From assembly GCA_964396265.1 (NCBI GenBank), contig CAYNEM010000008.1, positions 62,001 through 126,000 on the forward strand: a stretch of DNA of 64,000 nucleotides. The letters are read 5' to 3'. The translations under genes and the position numbers were made by a program. The DNA is from EA-27 sp964396265 (GTDB taxonomy: Archaea > Thermoplasmatota > Thermoplasmata > RBG-16-68-12 > EA-27). Shown piece after piece: positions 29,601 to 35,938 of the stretch. Within the stretch, counting starts at the first letter, position 1. Each line of letters begins with the position of its first letter. The notes below the pieces were generated by a model. It was not told the DNA's origin, searched no databases, and saw only the letters and a program-made list of their open reading frames with translations.

Positions 29601-30756
29601 GGAGAGCGACGCCGCCCACGATGCCCTGGAACGCCGGTCCATGGAACTGGACGAGCGCGAGGCGTCCCTGGGCTCCGAGGTCGAGCGCCGCCGTGCGGAG
29701 GTGGTCCGCATGGAGCAGGCGATGAAGGTTTCCGAGGGCGATCTCATCTCCCGGCGGGCAGAGGTCGAGACAGCCGAGCGATTCCTCGACCGCCAGATGG
29801 ACGAGATCCACGAGGCCACGAGGAACGTGACGAGCCGCGAGACGGACGTTGCGGCGACGGAACGAGACCGTGAAGGGCGGGAGGCGAAGCTCGCGGCACG
29901 GACCACAGATCTTGCTACCCTAGAGCGGGACCTCTCAGGGCGTCGGAGCACGATCGAGGAGGAGTCGAGCAGGCTCGCGAGGGGTCAGGTGGATTTCGAG
30001 GCGAGGCGCCGGGAGTTCGAGGCGCGCGTCGCGTCGGCCGATGCGACCCTACGAGATCTCTCGAACCGCGAGCGGGAGGTCGTGGGGCGGGAGAACGCGT
30101 ACAAGGCGCGCGAGACCGCGCTGCAGTCGCGGGAATCGGAGTTCCTCCGGCGCGAGATGACGTTCCGCGACCGGGAGTCCCAGTTCGATCATGTCCTCCG
30201 TGGGATTGAGCAGCGCGAGGCGGTGCTCGCGGCCCGCACCGCGAAGATCGACGAGGAGCTCCGCACCGCGACCTCGCTCCGCGAGGAGGCGAAGTCCGAG
30301 AAGGAGAACACCGAGCAGGCGAAGACCGCGGCGGACGCCCAGCAGGCCGAGGTCGCACGGACCATGAAGTTCCTGCAGAAGAAGGCGGTCGACATCCTCG
30401 ACCGCGAGGAGCAGCTCCGGAAGCGCGAGAAGAAGCTTGAGGAGACGGAGCGGATCCTGGACTCCCAGGTGGAGATCGTCGAGACCCAGCGCACCGCGAT
30501 CGAGGTGGAGCGTTCGGAGTCCGGGTCCAGGATCTCGCGCCTTCAGGCGGAGATAGAGCGGATGCGCGCGATCGTCGCGGATGCGGATCGGCCCTCCGCA
30601 GCGAGAGGCGCCTGGAGCCCCGAGGCGGAGAAGGACATCGAGAACCGCCTGAAGATCATCCAGCAGAAGGCGTTCGCCCTCCTCGACCGCGAGGAGCGGC
30701 TCCGGGAGCGCGAAGAGGAGCTCAACACGCGGGAACGCCTCATCACGCACCGGTAG
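23668..30756 (+). CDS. Giant trans-membrane protein: extracellular DNRLRE and Ig-like stalk, one span, cytoplasmic globular domain and about 700-residue coiled coil
   Basis: A 2362-residue protein starting at GTG 23668, with a hydrophobic signal at about 14-35. Outside parts: a DNRLRE-type domain (about 121-305; VLRFDLSSLPVGAVIDGAVL), a LamG/DUF1349-like lectin domain (about 325-530), two near-identical 194-residue Ig-like repeats (694-887 and 888-1081), then cadherin/Ig-like modules (VRPVNDAPVLAVI). A single membrane helix lies at 1548-1566. Inside, a small globular domain (about 1570-1655; KAFLVDDRNELIREF, then VLLAYGPVNHEQIEF) resembles longin/roadblock-like sensor modules. About 700 residues of unbroken, charged coiled coil with recurrent R-E-x-x-L heptads follow. 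I know no described family with this order. A load-bearing link from surface to interior is my inference. The stop abuts the convergent YgfZ gene. Confidence 0.88.
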   Translation: MSSQHRPQRAIGHRVPALAVALFSVFASLLAVIPRVTSDPWVTANGDGTSDAVWNFSNPGDYVLTNTQISGGAGLLASAGPGVQYWNSTTAGDFAGPDSATNVDFTSSPGDVMLATTSGASTLLVLQPAATGEDSWLEEFNPTTTHGAEAFMSADGTGSRRRPVLRFDLSSLPVGAVIDGAVLYLYQYTDADGTSVVISVHEVIASWTEADVTWDDRNAVSAWASPGGDYDPHVIAQATIDAANNVWRSWNITQLADLWYRGVRPNNGLILVTPSAAVQLNKDFRSSDYGVAAERPRLEIRYRILGATGEYVSQVLGPGTPTAWQTISWNPSVRSLVADEFNGASLDPKWTWLNAPASFDVGTTLPGNLHVVSTANSQIDGATFTGNALWNDVVGDFSAEMKFSSSPTASSNRVGLMALLSQRDWFSVGKHYSGGVANWMTRETVDAVTTTIFNGASGNPIPAWVRLVRTGNTFDAWTSSDGTAWTLRDTYAPSDQYPLAIRLAFYIAHGAAGSGFSADVDYIRVTHGAGATVSVSTRTGDTNPVDGTWSGWSASYPLSSGSAMAGTSNFVEYRLSFAVSTASPDHRPVVGDVNMTSGTASYVAAGTIETNDLVPADLQQWGTLTVADAPNGQTVSYEYSLNSGGSWTPVVPPADLSGVSVASGRIRFRVSLSTSDSQFTPTVSEIRLTYTHRLDHFYVTAWAAAAAGAPFSVTVTAKDAANATILSWTGTVTLAARLLDGITPGNGILGTTSLVISAGGTATLATENYTRTETIRIHASFGAQEGLSGPVLISPGPIVRVVVAPPSVTLLPFASQSFTATAFDAWDNPVPGAVFAWIVTNGVGTLNTSSGPTVTLTAQPPDGANGTLEATASGVTGVALITVGIPSLDHFYVTASASAAAGAPFSVTVTAKDATNNTIMSWNGTVTLAARLLDGITPGNGILGTTSLAISAGGTATLATENYTRAETIRIHASFGAPEGLSGPVVITPGPIARVAVAPPVVTVLPFTNQSFTASAFDAWDNPVPGAAFTWVVTNGVGTLNTSAGTTVTMTAQPPVGAIGTVEATASGITGVAAVTVGTPTPPWVVITAPNAGASITGTASIAYSYSPDTVLATFDYDAGAGWVLIGNTSSPTGTFPWDTTGVDAVGVVLRAWVENAALMTNQTTVTPIEIDNTAPTIAIGTITDDQATAGTVTIAYTTAADVARVDFTYFDGAWQTVGTDLTIDGTYVWSPGVAINGVTLRAVATDEVGLSGADAKQGVGTRIVGTNPPAIAAIPTLYVRVTAAYDLNLTFYLSDPDTPLSGLAVTTSDPANVTAFAGAYPSLRVTYAAAGTYNVTLWVSDGTDTAWRIVRVIASGTNPPVLLAPLGTVTFDEDTVLSDALGVLTTRFFDADGDNLTFTVLGAAVISWRLNPNETLDLWASADWFGSEIVRVRASDPSGGFAEAPLVVVVRPVNDAPVLAVIAPLRWTRGESRTLDLTPYVSDVDTPLAQLIVTTDSTHVRVNGLVLTMAFPSNWTEAQFTVSVSDGPAQASQLVRVTLLPGWWNPMYLLLLPVSAFGLVIGVMARRARWRPAKAFLVDDRNELIREFTMDTACEVTWEQVSAAGALQAVDEPVKISKYRAQTVRGDALGLVLLAYGPVNHEQIEFAREMLVNIQGKFEDRLNTRLEQNREFESQVRTLHEELQSKREAFETRSRAFAGMFDAWTTAQTKMAAESVSIRATLADVESREESLIEGGHNLDRERATLRKEREEFTALADRLKQEMDRRTVELENREDVLGTMDSKVKEERKSFDTLRQEKMQRLASMDVEIEAKAKSFEEREAAVKSQAEENARLLSDLAAREETLEIEGDRVERLRQEVDQRKAQTDVTARGIDARVSAVRDQEARKSEEYRNLEATLESRESVLREQEKAFQSQMMNLHETASAKQQMLDGREGKVGELESKIRAEADRIKKTVDDFGKREQAAQDALRDARALKAESDAAHDALERRSMELDEREASLGSEVERRRAEVVRMEQAMKVSEGDLISRRAEVETAERFLDRQMDEIHEATRNVTSRETDVAATERDREGREAKLAARTTDLATLERDLSGRRSTIEEESSRLARGQVDFEARRREFEARVASADATLRDLSNREREVVGRENAYKARETALQSRESEFLRREMTFRDRESQFDHVLRGIEQREAVLAARTAKIDEELRTATSLREEAKSEKENTEQAKTAADAQQAEVARTMKFLQKKAVDILDREEQLRKREKKLEETERILDSQVEIVETQRTAIEVERSESGSRISRLQAEIERMRAIVADADRPSAARGAWSPEAEKDIENRLKIIQQKAFALLDREERLREREEELNTRERLITHR
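25747..26910 (+). repeat. Tandem duplication of a 582-bp Ig-like domain unit
   Basis: Two in-frame units, 25747-26328 and 26329-26910, encode almost the same 194 residues, each starting LDHFYVTA and containing LLDGITPGNGILGTTSL and ATENYTR. Many differences are silent third-position changes, so the copies diverged for some time while the protein was kept. Confidence 0.85.
28660..30750 (+). other. Region coding a very long cytoplasmic coiled coil
   Basis: About 700 codons rich in Glu, Arg, Lys, Ala and Leu with no Pro-rich breaks and repeating patterns such as SREAxL and EREAxL (for example ALQSRESEFLRREMTFRDRE, split by heptads). At 0.15 nm per residue this could reach about 100 nm if fully extended; that length is arithmetic, not measurement. 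Confidence 0.8.
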
Positions 30757-31815
30757 TCAAGGGCGGTAGAACGGCAGCGCGACGATCCGCGCCGGGGACC
30801 CTCCGACGGAGACCTCCGTGCCCGGCTCCGCGGCCTGGCTGCGCACGTATCCGAGGGCGAGGACCTTCCCCCGCCAGGCGGACCGCGCGGCGCTCGTCAC
30901 GTGCCCCACACTCGCTCCCATGGAATCGACCGACGTGCCCGGAAGAGGCGGCTCCTTCGCGTCCACCTCGAGGCCGACGAGCAGTCGGTTCACGTGTCCT
31001 TGGTAGACCGCGCGCGAGACGATCTCCTGTCCCACGTAGCATCCCTTCGTCATGCTGATGGCGGGTCCGAGCCGCGCCTCGAGCGCGAGCGTGTGCTCGT
31101 CCATGTCCACGCCGAACCTCGGCCTCCCCGCCTCGATGCGGAGGGCGTCCGCCGCCAAAGTCCCGAAGGGCACGCCGCCGCCTTCGATGAAGGACCGCCA
31201 AACGCCCGCGGCGCGCGGCCCCGCGGGGATCCAGACTTCGTATCCATTGCCGCCAAAGTACGGGCTCCTTGCGAGCCGCACGGGCGTGCCGTCAACGTCC
31301 GCGATGAGGTGATCGTATGGGGACGCCCCGGGGGTCCGCCCGAAGATGCGCGAGACGAGACGTTCGCTCGAGGGACCGAAAACTCCGAGCAGCGCGTATC
31401 CGGAGGTCGCGTCGGCGAGGGTTACGTCGTCGCTTACGAGGAGCTTCCCCAGGTAGCCCGTGACGCGGTCGCGCGTCTCCGGGTCCGTCTCGAGGAGGTA
31501 GTGGTCGCCCGCGTGGTACACGACCATGTCCCCGTGCACGTGCGCCCGGTGGTCGAGGGTGGCGGCGTACAGGCCATGCCCCTCCGCGAGCGTCTTCAGG
31601 TCGTTCGTGAGGAGGCCGTCGAGGAACGAGAGCCGATCCTCGCCTGTGACGCGGACCTTGCCCCTCGCGCTCCAGTCGATCACGCCAACCGACGCGCGGA
31701 CCGCGCGCTGTTCCGCAGCCTCGTCGCCATAGTCGAGCGGCACGCGCCAACCGGCGGCCTCGCCGAACCGCGCGCCCATCCGTTCGTGTTCCCTCGCCAG
31801 GGGAAGGTCCCGCAT
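30757..31815 (-). CDS. YgfZ/GcvT-like folate-binding protein (putative iron-sulfur cluster repair factor)
   Basis: A 352-residue protein with the GcvT fold: an N-terminal region (ERMGARFGEAAGWRVPLDYG), GVIDWSARGKVRVTGEDRLSFLDGLLTNDL, and near residue 260 the signature KGCYVGQE of the YgfZ/IBA57 branch, whose Cys is needed for folate-dependent repair or assembly of certain Fe-S enzymes. True GcvT aminomethyltransferase is less likely because of that motif and the absence of other glycine-cleavage genes nearby. ATG 31815 (or GTG 31818) matches a TATA-like box at 31841-31850; TTG 31827 would lie before the expected transcript start. Convergent with, and directly abutting, the 2362-residue giant. 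Confidence 0.85.
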   Translation of the reverse strand: MRDLPLAREHERMGARFGEAAGWRVPLDYGDEAAEQRAVRASVGVIDWSARGKVRVTGEDRLSFLDGLLTNDLKTLAEGHGLYAATLDHRAHVHGDMVVYHAGDHYLLETDPETRDRVTGYLGKLLVSDDVTLADATSGYALLGVFGPSSERLVSRIFGRTPGASPYDHLIADVDGTPVRLARSPYFGGNGYEVWIPAGPRAAGVWRSFIEGGGVPFGTLAADALRIEAGRPRFGVDMDEHTLALEARLGPAISMTKGCYVGQEIVSRAVYQGHVNRLLVGLEVDAKEPPLPGTSVDSMGASVGHVTSAARSAWRGKVLALGYVRSQAAEPGTEVSVGGSPARIVALPFYRP

Positions 31816-31840
31816 CACGACGACCAAGGGCGCGAGTCGC

Positions 31841-31850
31841 CCTTATACGT
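31841..31850 (-). promoter_or_regulatory. TATA-like box of the ygfZ-like gene
   Basis: ACGTATAAGG on minus, about 28 bases before ATG 31815, consistent with a near-leaderless transcript. The remaining bases up to 32090 (about 240) show no convincing gene. Confidence 0.5.
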
Positions 31851-32090
31851 TTGGCGGTGGGCGGGAGACGCCCCCTGAGGACCGCTTGTTCGCGCACAAT
31901 CGCGTTGCCGCCCCCCAGCCGCTTGCAACGGACCCGTTCACCCAGTTGCGCTCGGGACTGCGACGTCTGTTTCGTGCCGCACCCCCGCTCTCGGAATGAC
32001 GAATGCCTTTGTGTCAACTCTACAATGAAGGTCGGGGCGAATCCAGTAGGGCCGGGAGTAGCTGGCCACGGCAATGGGGTCGGGGAGCTC

Positions 32091-32618
32091 CTACCGGCTC
32101 GGCCCGACCTCCAACCCCGGAAAGTGTTCCTCCAGGACCCGGCGCCAGCCCCCGGTGACCCTGAGCACCAAGGCGAGGCTTCCAACATACAGTGCGACGA
32201 CGAACACGAGCACCAATAAAAGCTGCACTTGCCCTGCGAGAAGCACAATGAGCACGTCGGCGAAGGACAACCCTAGGAGGATACCCGAGAGGACCCGTAC
32301 GCCGTTGGTGGACTCTCGCTGCCCGAGAGACTGGGTCAACCAGTCGAAGGCGGACGGAAGTGGAGCGAAGGCGAACAGGATCTGGATCGCCGGAAGGAAC
32401 AGCGAGGTGCGCAGGGGGTCGCTTGCCAGGTAGAGGAGGAGGAGGGTCAGCACGCCGATGGCCTGCCCCGTGCAGCGGGCACACAGGTGGACCGTGCGTC
32501 CGCCGACAGGGAAGCCGAGGGTCCTCGCGTAGCGGGTCGGGAGGTGATGGGACAGGAGGAATTCCCATCGGGGGGGCTCTGCTCCCGCGCCCGAGGTCCC
32601 CGTCAACGCCATTTCCAT
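32091..32618 (-). CDS. DUF2085-like small membrane protein
   Basis: A 175-residue protein with an N-terminal soluble part containing SHHLPTRYARTLGF and VHLCARCTGQAIG, the His and Cys-x2-Cys pattern typical of DUF2085 membrane proteins, followed by four hydrophobic helices (for example VLTLLLLYLASDPL and LLLVLVFVVALYVGSLALVL). The cysteines could bind a metal or haem; function is unknown. ATG 32618 is chosen (ATG 32612 is equally possible); longer versions to 32651 would begin inside the probable promoter. Divergent from the small zinc-ribbon membrane gene at 32662. Confidence 0.75.
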   Translation of the reverse strand: MEMALTGTSGAGAEPPRWEFLLSHHLPTRYARTLGFPVGGRTVHLCARCTGQAIGVLTLLLLYLASDPLRTSLFLPAIQILFAFAPLPSAFDWLTQSLGQRESTNGVRVLSGILLGLSFADVLIVLLAGQVQLLLVLVFVVALYVGSLALVLRVTGGWRRVLEEHFPGLEVGPSR

Positions 32619-32629
32619 CCCCGACGGAG

Positions 32630-32655
32630 AGTATATCACCCTGAGAATCATATCG
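32630..32655. promoter_or_regulatory. AT-rich bidirectional promoter patch
   Basis: Contains AGTATATCAC (32630-32639) and ATCATATCG (32647-32655). The first sits about 26 bases before GTG 32662 on plus (leaderless); the second about 32 bases before ATG 32618 on minus. Confidence 0.5.
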
Positions 32656-32661
32656 TTTTAG

Positions 32662-32958
32662 GTGGCAGGTTACAACCAGCCCGTGATGGCGGCGGGGCCG
32701 GTCGAGTACAAGCGGAAGTACACCTTGTGGGTCTTGGTCGTCCTGCTCCTCTTCTGCTGGCCGGCGGCGCTCATCTACTACTTCACACGGGAGAAGGTCC
32801 TCGTGCAGGAGCTAAGCAACTACGCGATGCCGGTTCAGGGACCGCCAGCGTACAGCGCTCCGGCGACCGGTGCCGCTTGCCCGCGTTGCGGGCAGCCGGC
32901 CACATGGGTCGCCCAGTACAACCGCTGGTATTGCAACACGGACCGCCAGTACCTCTGA
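32662..32958 (+). CDS. Small single-span membrane protein with C-terminal zinc-ribbon-like end
   Basis: A 98-residue protein: residues 1-20 polar, one or one and a half hydrophobic helices at about 22-42 (LWVLVVLLLFCWPAALIYYF), then a linker and a C-terminal motif with CPRCGQP and, 14 residues on, WYCNTDRQYL. The pattern CPRCG-x(n)-W-x-C is common at the ends of small archaeal membrane proteins and looks like a partial zinc ribbon. GTG start at 32662 with a TATA-like box 26 bases ahead. No function can be given. Confidence 0.75.
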   Translation: MAGYNQPVMAAGPVEYKRKYTLWVLVVLLLFCWPAALIYYFTREKVLVQELSNYAMPVQGPPAYSAPATGAACPRCGQPATWVAQYNRWYCNTDRQYL

Positions 32959-33141
32959 GCGTACGCCCGAGCTGGTGGGAAGTGTCGGCTTTCGTCAACA
33001 TCGGACCAGGGCGGACACCTCCCCCGCGGCGATGAATGGATTCGACGTCCACTCAGTCCATCGGCGCTACGCTGCGTGTGAACCGGATCCTCGCGGGGCT
33101 TCCGACCTTCATGGCGGCGCGGCGGAAACGTCGTCTGGGGA

Positions 33142-33151
33142 ACGCTTATCC
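33142..33151 (+). promoter_or_regulatory. TATA-like box of the VOC-domain gene
   Basis: ACGCTTATCC about 30 bases before ATG 33177. It lies inside the longer open frame that starts at 33036 and so supports the shorter protein. Confidence 0.45.
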
Positions 33152-33176
33152 GCGGACGATCGCCTTGTCGTCCTTC

Positions 33177-33560
33177 ATGACGTCGACGTTCGGGACTCTC
33201 TCCTACCTGTACGTGGGCACGGCGGACTTCGTGCGCGACCTAGCCTACTACAAAGACATCCTCCGCGCGGAGCTCGTTTGGAACCTCACGGGGTTCGGAG
33301 CGCATGTCGCCGCATTCCGCATGGGCGCCGGTCCCCTGGTGCTCCTCGCGGACCACCGCCCGGCGCCCAGCTGCATGCCCGTCTACGAGGTCGCAGACCT
33401 CAAGGAGACCGCGCGCACCCTGAAGAAGAGGGGTTGGAAGCCCGACGGCCGTGCGTTCGAGATCCCAAACGGTCCGTGCCTCGCGTTCGAGGACCCCAGC
33501 AAGAACCGGTATGCTTTCTTCGAGAACGTCCGGCCCCGTCCATTCGAGGGCGAGTCCTGA
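33177..33560 (+). CDS. VOC-superfamily (glyoxalase/dioxygenase-like) protein
   Basis: A 127-residue protein with the paired beta-alpha-beta-beta-beta pattern of vicinal-oxygen-chelate domains: YLYVGTADFVRDLAYYKDIL at the start, VAAFRMGAGPLVLLADH, MPVYEVADLKETARTLKKRGW, and FEDPSKNRYAFFENV at the end. Substrate is unknown; typical metal-binding His/Glu positions are only partly present, so it may be a non-enzymatic binder. The open frame begins at 33036, but ATG 33177 gives the usual length and sits 30 bases after a TATA-like box. Confidence 0.8.
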   Translation: MTSTFGTLSYLYVGTADFVRDLAYYKDILRAELVWNLTGFGAHVAAFRMGAGPLVLLADHRPAPSCMPVYEVADLKETARTLKKRGWKPDGRAFEIPNGPCLAFEDPSKNRYAFFENVRPRPFEGES

Positions 33561-33600
33561 GGGGGCGAACGTTCAAGCCGCCGCGCCCCATCGCAAGCCG

Positions 33601-33801
33601 ATGGCGGAGCGCGCGGAGGACCAGCCGCCGGACTACGCGTTCAAGTTCCGGAAGGACGGGAAGGCGATCAAGCGCCCCATCGCGATCCACTGCCCGTACT
33701 GCCAGGGCAAGGTCATCTTCACGCGTGTCGAGGACCACCTGGAGAAGAAGAACTGCCCCCACTGCGGCATGGAGGTCGAGCGGAAGTGGGGCTACGCGTA
33801 G
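33601..33801 (+). CDS. Small zinc-ribbon protein
   Basis: A 66-residue basic protein starting at ATG 33601. It has CPYC at about residues 31-34 and CPHC at about 53-56 in a context of beta hairpins (KRPIAIHCPYCQGKVIFTR; KKNCPHCGMEVERKW), a classic zinc ribbon. Such proteins often bind nucleic acids or other proteins. It lies 40 bases after the VOC gene and abuts the convergent methyltransferase gene with no spacer. Confidence 0.75.
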   Translation: MAERAEDQPPDYAFKFRKDGKAIKRPIAIHCPYCQGKVIFTRVEDHLEKKNCPHCGMEVERKWGYA

Positions 33802-34413
33802 TCATCGCTTGTCGGTCCATGCGAACCGCGTGATCGCGGGGTGCCCGCCCTGCGCAGTCCCCGCCACCGTGAGCCCGCCGGATTGGAGAAGCACCGCCAC
33901 GTCGAGAGGGGCCTCGCCTCTCGAGAGACTGCCGTAATGGCCCGCGATCAGACGCCCGCCGGGTTCGACGCATCGGTCGAAGAGCCTTCGTGCGTATGCC
34001 CCCATGAGCTCGTTCGGCACGGAGTCGAGGAGCGCATACACGAAGCGGTACTGCCTCGGGGGCCTCCAGTCCCACGCGTTCGCGACCCAGAGGTTCGCGG
34101 CGTGTAACGCCAGGCGCCGCTCGGCGATCGCGATGAGCTTCTCGCTGATGTCGACGCCATGCGGCACGATGGTCCGCCCCCGGTCCCGCGCCCACTCGAC
34201 GAGGCACTCGAGCAAGTACCCGTTTGCGCACCCGACGTCAAGGAGGTCTCCGTCCCGGTCGATCGCGTCGAGGATGGGAGTGCGCTCCGCGCGCCATCGC
34301 TCAGGACCGCCGCCAAACCCGGACTGGCGGATCGGGTCCTCGTGGCGGAGGTACTCCTCTTCCAGGCTTCGCTTGGTCTCCGCGAACCAGCGCTCGAGGG
34401 CTTCCGCATCCAT
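33802..34413 (-). CDS. SAM-dependent methyltransferase (class I)
   Basis: A 203-residue methyltransferase with motif I LLDVGCANGYLLECLV and post-I HGVDISEKLIAIAERRL, then a motif near ANAWDWRPPRQYRFVYALLD where the catalytic loop lies. It has the short size of Methyltransf_25-type enzymes acting on small molecules; the substrate is unknown. ATG 34413 follows the reading of the family N-terminus (MDAEALERWFAETKRSLEEE); the frame is open further upstream but crosses the divergent gene. A shared TATA-like box at 34440-34451 fits. Confidence 0.82.
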   Translation of the reverse strand: MDAEALERWFAETKRSLEEEYLRHEDPIRQSGFGGGPERWRAERTPILDAIDRDGDLLDVGCANGYLLECLVEWARDRGRTIVPHGVDISEKLIAIAERRLALHAANLWVANAWDWRPPRQYRFVYALLDSVPNELMGAYARRLFDRCVEPGGRLIAGHYGSLSRGEAPLDVAVLLQSGGLTVAGTAQGGHPAITRFAWTDKR

Positions 34414-34439
34414 CTGGCGGCGAACCGCGGGCAGGGTAA

Positions 34440-34451
34440 AGGGCTTATCGC
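34440..34451. promoter_or_regulatory. Bidirectional TATA-like box
   Basis: GGGCTTATCGC reads GCGATAAGCCC on minus. It lies about 30 bases before the methyltransferase ATG (34413) and 26 bases before TTG 34472, or 44 before ATG 34490, of the plus-strand gene. Confidence 0.4.
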
Positions 34452-34489
34452 GCCGTGCGGATGTACGCACGTTGGACGTCCTCGGGGCC

Positions 34490-35233
34490 ATGTTCACGGA
34501 GGAGTTCGGCTGCGCCGCCGCGGACGGGCAGCGGCTGGCGGTTCTCGCGAGGGAGCAGCGCGCCTCCTTCGGGGGTACTTCCGAGGACGGCGAGGAGGAT
34601 CTCGTGGTCCGGCTGCGGGAACCTCGCGCATTTGGAGCGTTCGCGGGGGAGTGCATCGAGGAAGGATCGCTTGCGGAGCGCACGCGCGTCACGATGGCGG
34701 GCCGCGTGTTCGACTTGTTGTCGCTGCCCCGTTCGGAGGACGAGGCGTTCTCCGTGGCCATGCGCGCGCCGCCGAACTTGCTCGTGTTCGCGCGCCACCT
34801 CGCGCGGGCGGACGAGTTCACGCCGCTCCACCTCCTCCATCTGGTGTACGCGATCTTCCTGGACCGAGGTCTTGTGGCGGCGGTCGATGCGGACGTCCGT
34901 TCGGGGGTCCTCGAAGATGTGGCGGCGGCCGCATTGCCGGACGACCGGGTCAGCGCCCTGTACGTCTCGTTGCACCTGTCCGCCGTCGAAGAGCCAGAAG
35001 CCATGGAAGAACTCCGCACCCTCCTCGAGTCCGGTGCGGTGCGATGGCCCTTCAAGCGGCTCGTCGCGGGAGTCGTCGCGCCGGACGTGCGGGGCGTGGC
35101 GGCGTGGGTCCAACTCGCGCAGGACGAGGGGCTCCTGCCCACCGGGTTGGACCCCCAGGATCCTTCCATCCATGCGAACCTCCCGAGGATGCACACGGCG
35201 TTCGCACCGCTCGTTATGAAGTGGATCGAATAG
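34490..35233 (+). CDS. Hypothetical cytoplasmic protein
   Basis: A 247-residue acidic protein without membrane spans. It reads like a folded protein: FTEEFGCAAADGQRLAVLAR, a middle helical part (LLVFARHLARADEFTPLHLL, LVYAIFLDRG) and a C-terminus with LPRMHTAFAPLVMKW. I do not recognise the family. ATG 34490 is chosen; TTG 34472 would sit exactly at the predicted transcription start (leaderless) and would add six residues. Divergent from a methyltransferase; no operon partner downstream. Confidence 0.65.
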   Translation: MFTEEFGCAAADGQRLAVLAREQRASFGGTSEDGEEDLVVRLREPRAFGAFAGECIEEGSLAERTRVTMAGRVFDLLSLPRSEDEAFSVAMRAPPNLLVFARHLARADEFTPLHLLHLVYAIFLDRGLVAAVDADVRSGVLEDVAAAALPDDRVSALYVSLHLSAVEEPEAMEELRTLLESGAVRWPFKRLVAGVVAPDVRGVAAWVQLAQDEGLLPTGLDPQDPSIHANLPRMHTAFAPLVMKWIE

Positions 35234-35293
35234 GCGACGAACAAAGATCCTTGAGCTGAATGGCGATTGTGATTCTGCACCGCACAACGTTTG

Positions 35294-35671
35294 ATGAATT
35301 CCGGGAACGGCGTTCCCATGAGGGTCCCTGGGGGTTTGGCCCGCGCCCTTCGGGGAGACGGGACGCCGGCAGGACTCCGCGTGGCGCGCGCGCTTTCCGC
35401 CTCGAGCCTGCCGTTTGTGCTCGCGGAGGTGGCCACGGGGGTTCTGTCGTATTTCAGGGGATACTTGTCGATCCCTTCTGTGATCGGCATCGGGACCTCG
35501 GTCGACGGCGCCATCTTGGCGGCGGGCATGTCTATCGCGATTCTCTGGGCGCGCCGGCCTCAGGCCTCCACCCCTCGGCCCGTACGACACGACGGTCTCG
35601 AATGGCTTTGGGGGAACCGCCTCTCATGGCGAGAGGATTTCGAAAGCTTTAAACAGGCTAAGTGCACTTAG
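35294..35671 (+). CDS. Possible small two-span membrane protein
   Basis: A 125-residue frame with two hydrophobic stretches (SLPFVLAEVATGVLSYF and DGAILAAGMSIAILWARR). Their order and spacing resemble the last two spans of the 1801-residue surface protein at 18189-23594 (VPFAVGEAAIGVLSL, then TVGLVVALAIWRKGYR), so this may be a relic or minimal homologue of that anchor. ATG 35294; an inner ATG at 35318 is possible. No clear ribosome site or strong promoter is visible, so it could be non-functional. Confidence 0.4.
   Translation: MNSGNGVPMRVPGGLARALRGDGTPAGLRVARALSASSLPFVLAEVATGVLSYFRGYLSIPSVIGIGTSVDGAILAAGMSIAILWARRPQASTPRPVRHDGLEWLWGNRLSWREDFESFKQAKCT
35647..35654 (+). promoter_or_regulatory. 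TATA-like box of vapBC
   Basis: CTTTAAAC lies about 30 bases before the antitoxin ATG at 35681, giving a leader of only a few bases. Confidence 0.6.
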
Positions 35672-35680
35672 AACACTGAC

Positions 35681-35938
35681 ATGGCGGTCAAGACGATTAC
35701 GATCACGGAGCTCGCGTACATGCGTCTGCGCCGGCTCAAGAGGCCGGAGGAGAGCTTCTCGGAACTCGTTGTGCGGCTGACGGAAGGTCGGAAGAGTGTC
35801 ATGCACCTGGCCGGAAGCTGGAAGGACATGCCCAGGAAAAAGTACGAGGAGATGGTGGAAGCGCTTCATGAGGAGGAGGCGATCAGCGATCGGAAGTTGC
35901 GCCGCCGCCTCGATTCCATGCTCAAGGAACGATCATGA
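35681..35938 (+). CDS. vapB: VapB-type antitoxin (archaeal VAPB_antitox family)
   Basis: An 85-residue protein starting MAVKTITITELAYMRLRRLK, the standard opening of the archaeal VapB (DUF217-type) antitoxins, with an N-terminal ribbon-helix-helix-like DNA-binding part and a basic, helical C-terminus that wraps the toxin (KLRRRLDSMLKERS). It overlaps the toxin gene by four bases (ATGA, 35935-35938), the usual translational coupling. It would neutralise VapC and repress its own promoter, whose TATA box is at 35647-35654. Confidence 0.9.
   Translation: MAVKTITITELAYMRLRRLKRPEESFSELVVRLTEGRKSVMHLAGSWKDMPRKKYEEMVEALHEEEAISDRKLRRRLDSMLKERS

Noticed and set aside
30757..31815. Call as glycine-cleavage T protein (GcvT)
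   Set aside because: The KGCYVGQE signature belongs to the YgfZ/IBA57 branch, and no other glycine-cleavage genes are near.
31852..32090. Possible plus-strand gene (31851-32219)
   Set aside because: The frame has poor composition, no start signal and is antisense to the DUF2085-like gene over its end.
33802..35529. Single 575-residue minus protein
   Set aside because: Only the last 203 residues show a methyltransferase; the rest is antisense to an unrelated plus gene.
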